Positions 41,451-53,400 of a DNA stretch of 64,000 nucleotides are shown here, piece by piece. A model generated the notes under the pieces. That model made no database searches and was not told the DNA's origin. It saw only the letters and a program-made list of their open reading frames with translations. A program made the translations under genes and the position numbers. The first letter of the stretch is position 1. Every line of letters starts with the position of its first letter. The stretch lies in NCBI GenBank assembly GCA_004794785.1, contig SJOL01004592.1, positions 1 through 64,000 on the forward strand, read 5' to 3'. The DNA comes from Opisthorchis felineus (Eukaryota > Platyhelminthes > Trematoda > Opisthorchiida > Opisthorchiidae).

Positions 41451-44400
41451 CTGAAATAGAAAAAGAATACAGCCCTTTTTCAATCGTCCAATCATCTGTC
41501 AGATAATTTTGAGATAATTTAACATAAGTGAGCATAGAAGATTTTCATCAACACATTATTGACAAAAAGACAGATCAAGTGAATGACATTTTACTCTCAT
41601 TGTCCAGCATACTCATCTAATTCACTCTTCGTGTCACTCAGCGAACGAACTGTCTATATTAGTTTGGTAGGTCACTTGATGGATGTGCAAAAACCATAAT
41701 ATGGATAAATTGTAAAGTTGTATGCTGTTTCTCCATTCACTAAGAATTTCCTGTTCTACGGTTATCCTTAATAGTTTCTGAGGACCTATTCGACTTAATG
41801 AAAGCAATGATATTAACATACTTGGATCAACAATATATAAACGCATCGAGATATACATGTATATTTGTACATCCTCGTGGAAATTTGATGAATTTGATTC
41901 CCAGAGTTGAAACACAAATATTTTAAATTATGCATCACATTTTTTATTTCCCCGGCTTACAGGCAAGGAGATAAGTACACCTCCAAACAGCAAGAATATC
42001 ATAAAAATAACTACTTCAATGTCCAATGGAAAAGTGAGTGCTTAATCTAAAAAGTTGAACAACAAGATATCAGTAACTTAAAGACGTAATGGAGAAAGTA
42101 CTTCCATCACCCAACATATACGGTTGCCAGCTTCAAGGAGACCAACAATCGAAAGAAAAGTTAAACACCTCAGAAAAGCATCTATTCACCCGATTCATGA
42201 TGGAAACGGGCTCTTTTTCAGTAACTTGAAACATACAGTTACACAGGAGACATCTTCTTGTCCCGAAGAAAACACCTAAACATTCGTTTTGTTCGCTGCC
42301 GTCCTCAGTTTGACAATAAATTGTAGCACGAGAACTTCTATTGTATTACCGTGTGGCAAAAACGGGCTTTGTGAGTCGTTAGCCGATAAGAGATGATCAA
42401 AAAGTTAGTTCTACAGCGTGTATCGTGATCGCAATAAGGACGAAGGCCAGAGGTACCAGAATATAGGGGAAAACAGCGCACAATGCTCCAAGTTGATCTG
42501 ATTTAACGATGGGAGATGGTTTTTCTATTGCTTTTATTCCTACCGGGTTAGTTAGCATAAAACGTTTTCCAGGAATAACACGAACAGAGTCTTATTACCT
42601 AGTATGCAGACTCACCGTGTGGATCGATTAAGAGTTAATAAATCACAAATGGTAGTAACCATCTTCATTATTCACTCCAGTTAAATTAAAACCTTTTAAC
42701 ACACCCGAAAGATGTTTAAACGGGAATAAGCATCCGACGTTTCGTCCAAAGGATTGAGACGTTATTGCAGCTGCCTTTTCGTTGGTCTAGTGGGGAAAAC
42801 GTTGGGGTTGATAGGTGTTGTTCTCCCTTTCTCAGGGGCAAGATCCTAATCAAAGAAACCTTTTTGTACCCACGAAAAAGTGTTTACGGATGGTCATGTA
42901 CGATGGGCGGAACATACTCAGGATGTCATGTAGAGGATCATGTCCTATATTTTCAAACATACCGTATCAACAGAACACATGTCGTTATTGATAAGTACTT
43001 TGATACAATGACATTTCAAGTGATAACAGCCCGATAAAACTAACGAAGCAATGACACCAGCAATGTGGTCTGGTATAAATGTGTGAAATGCCACAAGCAT
43101 GTCTATTTATACTGCACCGTATGCCCACGTGACCATGACCTTTTTTCAGTACAGCGTAAAACGCCCATTAACGTGTTCAGGTGGAGCGATCAAGATGCAA
43201 TCCTAGACCTTGTTTGTAAACAGGCAAAGGATGTGTTAGGAAAATTACCATCGCTTAGTTCACAGTCGAGCCCATAGATATAATCCAATAAAAGGAGTGG
43301 AAATGTTTCCCCATAATTTTCAATACTTATTGACTTTATGGCTGACGTTTAGGAATGCAAGATAAGAAATGCAGTGCGTCCAGAAAATAGCTGTCAAATA
43401 CAAGATATCATTAGCTGGTCATTGCAACCGGTGTAAACCGTTTTGCACCTTCAAGTTATCTCACAAATTCTGCTTAATAAATGTTTGTTGCGGATTCTGT
43501 ACGTAATGCCAATAGTATACCTGTCCATCTCAGCGATTCGGGGGAACTTTTCTCACTAGTAAGGACCACATTAGCCCATTCAAGATTTTATGTTTCTTGC
43601 TCGTGGTTTCATCTCGCTTCAAACCAAAGTACGTTATCCGTCCGCCAGTGTATCCTGTGAGCGAGGCTTCAACAAGTAGACTTTTAAACTCGACAAAATT
43701 CGTCACCGACTCTCTTCTTCAGATAAATTCAACGTCGAGCTTTCCCATTGAAGCACATCTTCAAGACCGGTGAAAGGTTGAGATAATAAAGTTCAAACGG
43801 TGCAACTTCTGAAGCCATTTAACTAAAGTGTATTCGCTCAAACTTATACACTGATGAACCACGTGTGATCCTCTTGCTTAACTAAATAATTCATCCATCG
43901 GACTATCTCATTGTATGTTCCCATCATCCCTAATTTTGAATAATTGCACATCATCTGCTAGCTGACATGCAGCTTTGAGATTTTGGGCGAACCAGGGTAG
44001 TGAATTGTTGTCACCCGCATCTTCAAGGAGGCACTAAAGAGCAAAATCTTTCTAAGGGTGGACTCAATAGCATTTTTCCTGATATTTTGATGCTCGAATA
44101 AAATGGGATACAAAGTGGTACAAAAACCGTGTTCTCTACGGATTTTGTCTCATAAACTAGAATCGGTCTTTGAAGTAGACTTGTTTGTCGATTATCCTGG
44201 CGGATGTGACGCATGTATTAAGATAGTATACTAATTGGGGTGAGTGGTTTTCAGGCACTCTACCTGGCAACTGACCCATACCCTTTAATCCGTTTCTAGT
44301 TGGTTTAAGAGCAGACCCAAATCCACACGTAACACGCTCATAAGGGACAGACGAACCAACATTCAAACAAACTACAAATGAAACAATCAGTGGCGGTGAA

Positions 44401-47400
44401 ACGAAAGTGTTATATATATGCCATTTACAAGGCTCATTGCAGAAAACCACCATGAGAGATAAAACCGAACTAGACACACTGTCTTGGAGACAACGTAGTG
44501 ACAAGGGCTACTTTGCGTCGAATCTCTCGAAGAAAGGCTAACCAGACGGAAGATTTTGAAAGGCCACTTTTATGGCGTAAAATATCTTTTGCACAAAGAT
44601 TTTAATCACAATAGACACACCTACGATATTAAGCTAAGCACTTATACAAAACCGTGGGTATTCACAAAGGTTCACAGTTTCGTGTTACTTGTGATGACTG
44701 GTGTGAGTAGCAAGCTCGGTCTGTGTAACTTAAGCAGAACACGTGATGTCAGCTAGACGAATAAAGTCAATTGGTTAAAGGAAGGCTGAGGAAGAGTGCC
44801 GAATTAGCCATCATGGCGAAAAGAAATACACTTTACCATAACGAGTGACTGTAATGGCCGAATACATCCACAGAATAAGATAAAATAGATTGATTTAAAA
44901 AACGTTGAATAACGGCAAGAATATTCATGTGCGGAAAGTAGTTTGCCAAGCTGAAGATGTGTTGATTAGCAGTTGATCTTGTCCACACAAGCGAGGGTTA
45001 AAATGCTGCATTATAACTGCCTCAGCAATGTTAGGTTTTCGTCCGGTTGAATATAAAAACCACTTGTAAAGTCGCGTTTGGGTCTACAATGTGAGCACTG
45101 CCTAAAAGATGTTCAGCGATAGTGGAAGTGAGACAGAGCTGCTCTGATCCGGCAAGCCAGTTCGGTACGTGCTCCCCTATTCGTTCTCAAGATGTCTCGT
45201 GGTTCTGATAATGTGTCAGTTGATAGATGACGTCGAATTTGACGAGCAAGGCGACCGAGATCTTTTGGGGTAGGGCTGGAATTGTTGAAAAAGAACTAGT
45301 CCGGCAGCTATACTTTTGGTCGCTGCTGTTGGATATCATCTAATCAGGGCGGACAAGTAATCTCCCTCAAACCTTATCACCAAATAGGCTGGCTTTTTGA
45401 GGGGCAGCTATGAGTAGTATGTCCCGTCGATGAAATATACTGCGCTATCTGGAATACCGTACCAACTGAAAGATGAGGCGGAACATTCAGTCGAGGAGGA
45501 ACACCATGGGCAAAAGATTCAGGTGGATTTAATTGGGTCTCACACTAAAACCAAATTAGTTCGCAACTGGTTGTAGTTCGCAAATTGCGTACAGTTTTGG
45601 TTCAACTATAACACAAGATTGACTATAGATTGCCTACATGATAAACCCCTAGAAGGGAGAACCTCATTAGAGCCTTGTCCGTGGTGCTTCCTTTGGCAAA
45701 CTGCACTACCTTTGCCCTCACCGAATCATCTGGCAGTTTCGTGGTCTAAACTGTGAGGATAGGGGACAGTTATTGTCCAAATCCAACCCACACAAACATC
45801 TCCATTATGCTGTACTTGCCATGACCGCTGAAAAGTTTCCCTATACGGGAATTCTGTTCAACTGAGGATAATCATGACTTACCCCTACAATACTCTCAAG
45901 TAAGGGGAATCGTCAGCCTGTTTTCTTATGCAGTGTAGATTATGTCGCGAGACCAAGATAAGGCCTATTCACACTAGGGATTGTGAGCAAAATTTGAAAA
46001 CTGCATTACTCCCTTAGCCACTAATTCACTTGGTCGACTATCTAGCAAACATATGTGGACTCTCACTTTGGTTACCATGTTTTATTTCAAAGAACGAAAT
46101 GTAGTTGCATTCCTTGATAGTCGTAGAGGTTTGACCAGCCTGCTCACTGTAGTGAGTGTTACTGTAATTTCGTAAACTTTGGATACGGTGTATTTAAACT
46201 ACTGACGGCACCGTAGTTAGCAAGCAATCGGAACGGAAAAAAAGGTCTATCTCTGAACTCTCGTGCGTTTTTGTTAAAGCTAAATCGGTTTTTGGTGGTT
46301 TAAGTGTTGGCTTCTGACGCCAATGTAGACCTAGGGTTATAAGATTGGCAAATAGGCTAGCCATCAGTCGGATTCAGCAAATAATTTGTTATTGACAAGA
46401 TATTTACAACAAAGGGAGCTATTAAAAGCAGTTAAATTGGCTGTAGTGGGTTATGTGCAACATCCCATCCAATTATTAAATGATCCAGCGAAGACCACCT
46501 TCAAATTCATTACTCAAACCACTTCCTTGCCAATCTGAGGCCCCACAATGAGGCTCATCAACAGCAACCAAGCCGTGGCAGTTCAAAAGTAATGTAGAAA
46601 CCGACGAAGAAATAAATATAAAGATCTTTCTTCCATTTTTAGGCATCAGAGCAGAAAGTTGAGTTCATATAGCAATGTAATGCGATAACAAATTACCGTA
46701 TAGATGTTCAAGAGAGTGTTAAGCTACAAGCGCAAAAGTCGAGCTGGTGAACAGCCTCCTGAATTTGTAGAAGAACACGATTGGACTTTTACCAGGTCTA
46801 TTAATTAGTTGCGCCGAACCATTATGATAGTTGTTTTAGTCACAAGTCCACTTCAAATTTACTTAGGGAAAGAGACTAAGAAAACAGTGAACTTACTAAT
46901 GGCTCTGTGCCAGTTTTCGGGCCTCAAAATCACAAAAGGTGACGCGTGGAAAGTGTCCAGATTCTTCCCATTGACGACCCGTAGCCAAATCGTATAAAAC
47001 GCGTATGCCATAAAAATTATACTGTACACCCGTATAATACTCTAGAAGGTAAATCTGCCCAACCACATTGCATACGTAGAGCAGCTTTACAAACATATAC
47101 AGCCGCACCAGGAAGTTTCCCTGATGACGTGCACAAACCCATTTTGATCTCGGTTTCGTGAGCCCATGTTCCAAACATAAATAGCTGGGACACTCCTTCG
47201 AGTCACAATTAATTCCCATCAAGGATCCACCTCCGATACTGCGAATGCTCTCCTTGTGTTCTGTTAAATTTGTACCTGTACAATTTCCAACTTTTGTTTT
47301 GATTTCTTGACTGCTTCGCTTAGCATATGACAATGCTTCTGAAGATTTTTTCGAATTTCGTCCACAAGACCGCCAAGCGCATGACTTTCGACCCCCACAG

Positions 47401-50400
47401 CATATATACTGCATCCGTTTTGCACACCACCTTAGCATGCCGCAACAACAAATTAAATTCAGGCAGTGGTTTTCTTTCGACTTGTCCCATGTTTCACAAT
47501 CAGCCGTGGATGGTTGAGAACCTGAAGGTTTGAGTTTGGGCAGTGGAATCGGTGGATGCGAGCCAACCGTTTCTGTCGCTTCTCTCCTACCTGAAGAAGG
47601 ATCTTCCGGCCGCTTGACGAATGTCTGTTGCAACCTTTGATCAGGATAGTTCACTGCTATTCGAGCTTGCCTTCTGGGTACAAGTGGTGGGGGTTGGGTT
47701 GAGGTTGTTGCCGGTAGAGTTGACGTTAAAAAGTCACGTGAATCTACATTCAAGTTTAGAATAATATCTGCCAGCCGCAGCTCTGCTTGTCTCATCAGGC
47801 ACATATCCAAGTACCTTGCCAGTGTCCTGACAGATTTGGTTGGCGCAAAGCTTGACGCACCTGGAGCATTAGGATGGTTAGCCAAGTTAAGCATGTTTTG
47901 TATGGATAGTCTGGTCAAATTGGTATGTCCGGACTCTTGGGGTTGTTGTACAGTGGCATCTGCCTCAGTTGGTGCTGCCAAAGCTGCCTCTGAAGATAAC
48001 TGCATGATCCGCCGGAGCTGTGAACATACAAACATGGATAACCTTGAGTTCCAAATTGATATCATCTAAACGGAAAATTACGACAAACTACATCAAAAAG
48101 AAAACCCAATAACGAGGTTCCGAGAGAATGCGTTTTACGAGTACACTTCAGAGTTTGGCCATTCAAATTGCTGGAGTAGGTGAAAATACACAGATTAGAA
48201 ACCTTTTGAACATTCGCTCAACAAAAGATACGTACTGAATTCAGGTATTCCTCATCAGAGAGAAACGCTTTTGCGTACAATTATCTGTGCTCTTTACATT
48301 GCGGTAATCTAAATCAGAGGTTGATTGACTCGGCGGCTTCAGGATATTGATGTTCAATCATCAGAGCAAGAAAAAACAAAGGGGACACACGCAAAGGAAT
48401 AAGGAAATCTGTTTTCTACCCTGCAGGTACAATATACACTGTCCAAGTGTTGATCTGAAATACCCTAGCCTTGGTATCTGTAGTGAAAACTGGCGCAAAT
48501 TTAAGATGCCATGTCAGCATAAAACCTCTATGAACTCCTTTCAAAAATCGAAGGTTAGGGCCTTTGTTCTATGAAACAATTACTGGGTACAATATGAGTA
48601 CACAATATTCTGGTGAAACAAGGCCTATATGCTCATGTAGATAAATTCGGCAATGGATGTATGCATCTGTCCAGAATTGTCTGGACGATTCAAAATCCTC
48701 TCATTTCCAACAATACTTACCGCAAATAAATCCCAAAAGGAATACCAACCTGATGCCTTTGTTGTGACGAACACTGACGAATAAGTTCAGCAGATGTCCC
48801 GTAACTGATCAGGCAAAGTGAAACGAAACGCACATGCACATGCACATCGAAGTGTTCGGTTGCAGGTAGAGCTGCGTTCATCTTCGGCTGGGATGTGTGT
48901 TCCTCCCTTGGAAAGTGTGATACTCTTGTGTTGTACAGTGTACGGCTGGTAGAACTTTAAGCAGCAACAATGTTGTAACAAACTGGTGTACTTTTACTAA
49001 ACCATCTGCCCTGGTGAAAATTTTCACCACAAAAACTTTTTACCCCATGGAATTTATTCGCCCGGTGCAGAAAGTTTCAAGCTAGTACGCAACTTACCGC
49101 AACTTACTTACCGCAAGCTTATTTTATTCACACATTTAAAAATTCATTTCATCCTCAAAGTTGAAAGCTTTCAGCTTTTCCACAAAGTGAACAGCACAAA
49201 TTCTTCACAATATTATTCATCCGTTTTTATACGACAAACAAGCAAAACCCGACATAAAAATGCTTACTTATGCCCATATCAATTATTTGCCATAACCTAG
49301 AAAGGCTTCCGGCAGTCCTGCTGGCTTCGCAGATCCCAACCGAAACGCATCTGCCACCCGAATCACTCCGTCTTCTGATCCATACCGTAAGTGTAGCAGG
49401 AAGAGAACGAATCGTGCAACCATTCGTGATAGAGTCACTTTGTGAACTGCTATCAGGTCCACGATTTAATCATATGGCACTCAGCCTGGGTCACTCACAT
49501 TTCTATTGAAATTTCATCCAACTCAGTTAGTTGGCAAATTGTAGTTGACATTTGATCTGATGCACACAGCACCCAGTAAATATCGAGTAGCATTCAAAAG
49601 GACATTAGAAGCACCTCAATGATTCAGTCCATTTCGAACCCTGAGTTTAAAATCCTTCGGTTGGGCCTTTTAATAACGAATGTATTGTTTTCGTTACCCA
49701 CTATCATCTGCTTGTGAGTAAGATGCACAGGCTCAGATACACTATCCCCTTTTAGACATATCATTGTCGTCAAAGGTGGTGGAATGGTGGCTTCTTCACA
49801 TATCTTTGACATTTGCGACACCAAACAAGTGGTAACTGCACTGAAACGCAGTCGACGACGTAAAAGACGCCAGTGAACAGTTAATTACTGGAGCTATCTT
49901 TCGAACTACCCAGAGGGATGACTCAAAGACCCCCTGGTAGAATGGTGTTGGGCTTGTTAATGGTGATTAATCAAATAAACGAAAACTGAATTTTGAATTT
50001 CTTTCTCAAAATTTGACGTTGAGCGCTAGACCTGTCCAGCAATTACTTGGGAAGTATCCTTTTTTCAGATATATAGAGGGGAGAGGGATCCAGACCTGAA
50101 GTTATCAGAAACAAAGCGTTGAGTGGCCAAACAGTCACATGTTGTGGAATTACTAGTGAAAGGAAGTGGCATTAGGAGGAAGACTAATTTCACTTTTGTC
50201 GATTCAGATGATTGCCTGTTCTTGGCAGGACGCGAGGAAAGAAAGAATTTTAGTTCGCCAGAGGGTGGTTCAAGGCTTAAAGTGCTCTTTCGGTGCAATG
50301 TAAACCATGTTTTATTAAACTAGACAGGAAAGGCACGACCAAGGGTCGTATCAGACTACTAAAGGATCCTCTCAGGAGAACCAAATTTCGGCACATTTTG

Positions 50401-53400
50401 CCTATTCATATGATCTCGAATGTTCACGCGGAACATTTGGAAAGGGTTTTGCCATCCATACAATTTGAACGCAAGCACTGATGCAACCTATACGCAACGA
50501 AGAAGTGCTCCCTAATGCCGTAGATGAATTGGATATACGAAGGAACCTGGAAGCTAAAATCTTGTGGAATTAAACAGATGACTAGGACTTAAAGATATCC
50601 GAAAAAGGTTCAATTCCTGTACTTAGATTGAAGTGACCGGAACTGATTTCACAACCGCTTAGCAAGCTAGTTTTGTGCTCGTCAATTTACAGGCACCAGT
50701 AGGCTCAATAGGTAGACGATAAAGACAACACGCGTAGAAAATTTGAGTACTTCAGAGTGACTAGTATGATAGAAATCTGAGGAGAAAGGGCAATCTTAAT
50801 ATAGCCCCATACACTATGGTACGCTGAACACAGGTTTCATCCATGACCAAATACAAAATTCCTTTCTTTCAGCATTGTAATAAGTAAGCAGTAACCATAT
50901 GCAAAAACAAATTTTACGGAACAAAATTTTACTGAGGTGAATACCTCACTCTTGACGCTCAAGTGAGGCTAAGTAATCATATTTGTTGCGGGAAGTTGGT
51001 AGTTTGTCAACTAGTCATTTTTTGTTTACCCTTAGGAAGTTTTTGGTCCCGGTGAAGAACTATGCCTTTCTATATTGCAGAATTTGAAAATCGGAAACCC
51101 CGATCGCTCCCACGATGTACACTCTCGGGTCTCAAACCAATGTAAAACTTTTTCCTCATCTGAGCGTGGATTACGGTATACTGCTTTGCCAATCGAACGC
51201 TGTTGTGTTTTTGCCTCCATTGTATGGTAAGCAAAGCTATTTTAGAGATGTTCCGGTCTCGTTCTTCAAATGTATTCGTTACCTGAACAATCATGCTTTC
51301 TCTCGGATAATTCACTAAGAGAATTTGTTGCACCGGCTAGATGTCCCAAGTTTTCCTAACAGCAAACTACTCACCCAATGGTAATGAGGTTAGCTCTAAC
51401 TGTGACAAAAATTCCAGTGCTTCAGATCGTTTTCGTGACTGACCTGTGGTATTACAAAAATCGGTCGATGTATTATTATGCTATGTTCCTAACAGTTACT
51501 CTGTGTTTAAGTTTCACTCGGAATATTACTGCATATTATGAACACGCACAGTGCACCAAAGGTCAATATGGTTAAGCCCACTGGGAATAGCTGACGCTCA
51601 TCGATTGACATTCAAGAAGCGTTGTTCACGTTCGTAACGTTTCGACATTTTACAAGTACAGTCAACGGAGTTCAGCGAAACCAAGTAAAATGTCGACAAA
51701 ACATTAAACAATAGTCATTAATCTTCGGTATTGCAGCATCTAGGCTTTCCCTTGTGAACCATAGTGGTAAAAAGGTGTCCTGGATAGAGAACCACCCTGA
51801 AGGACCAGTTTGAAGATAGTAATTTGATGTTTCTTTAAAACCAGGCATAGAACAGAATTACAGCGGAAACGCACTCCTAAAATCTGCTAATTATTCAATT
51901 CAGGTTTGTTTCACTCCACTCTCAGCCAAGCTAATTCATCAAGAATAGGTGAAATGCAATTAAAAGCATAACACAAATTAAATTATTGGAAAATAAGGCT
52001 ACCCTGAGCAAGCGTATTGGGGGCTTTTTCGTGTATTTAACTAATTTTTCCACAATGGTTGAATTTCGTCATTCCAAGAATCGCCAAGTCCCATTGAGTC
52101 ACAAAGAGTAAATCATGAAGCCCCAAAGTCTCTTCTCTCTGATAACATGAATATTAGCCTGTTTTCGGCCATCAAGTAGAATTTGAATAAACTCCCCCTG
52201 CAAGTGGGAGCTGAGTAATAACCAGGTCGCAAATACGGACACTGGAATTTCCTTAGCTTTTGAGAGTTGGATGCCTTGTGGTGATTCGAAAGTGAATGTT
52301 ATAAGGGGGCCACAAGGCTGGAGTCCCACTCCATGATGCGAAGTTTCCTACTGGATATTACCTACCATTTGTTTTACTCTGTGACATTGTAGAAATCAAA
52401 CTTGCTTTATAGCTGATGGAATGTTGTGGAATATTTTTATGGAGAACTTCTGTAGCTAAATCACCCGGTAAACGATAGTCTACAACCATTCAACGCATTC
52501 CAACTAGTAATATTTCGCTACCCTTTTGACGCTGTAAACCAATTCACTTGACCTCAAACTAACGTTGTCAAGTAGTCGGACCAGAGATGGTTCCCAATAG
52601 AGAAAATAAACTTTGTAAGAGTTTATTGTGCATGCTTATACGTTCAAAAAAGAGAACTAACACGCAAGGTTTATCTAAGTACACTTTTCCAGGTTTTCAC
52701 TTGACGTTTGCGATCGGAGACTTAATCGCATAAAACTATGTACGGTTTGGCTCATTGGTCACTCTTAATTGTAGTAGGTGGGTGCTCCGGATTACCGGTT
52801 GGAAGCAGTTCAAGTGCCACCACGTGAATTTGCTAGGGAAATAAACTTACTGCTAAGCATACACCTACGGATTGGGAGCTCCCTAGGTCATATTTAGATA
52901 CCATGGCAATATTACTGACACCATTAGTGCTTGAATCGTTCATAGCTATCTGGTTTGTCTGGTGATGTCTGTACTAGTCATTTAAGCGTCTCTAAAATCA
53001 GGTAGAGAACACCTGAAAGAAACTACTCACAAGGTTGCAAACTCATCGGAGAGTTCTCAGCAACCTTGTGAGTAGTCTCCTTCAATAAAATGTACTGCGA
53101 TATCCTGAGTATCGTAATAACTGATACATTAGTCGGCCTTGGTGCGGCGTATTCAGCTGGAGAAAATCATTGAAAAGTGTGCTAGCTGGAATGCAGGTGG
53201 GTCCTCCGTAAATACTAGAATGGTGTGCAAGTGAGTGTATTTCTCGAGATACAGAACTCCCTGAGAAACAAACCCAGAGAATTACGGAATATGCATTCAA
53301 TGAGAAGGTTGCTTAGGGGGGGTGGCTGACATAAATTGTATTGCACTGAAGTAGCAAAATTTCATCTACAAAGAGATGTGTCAAATAGACCTAATGAAAG

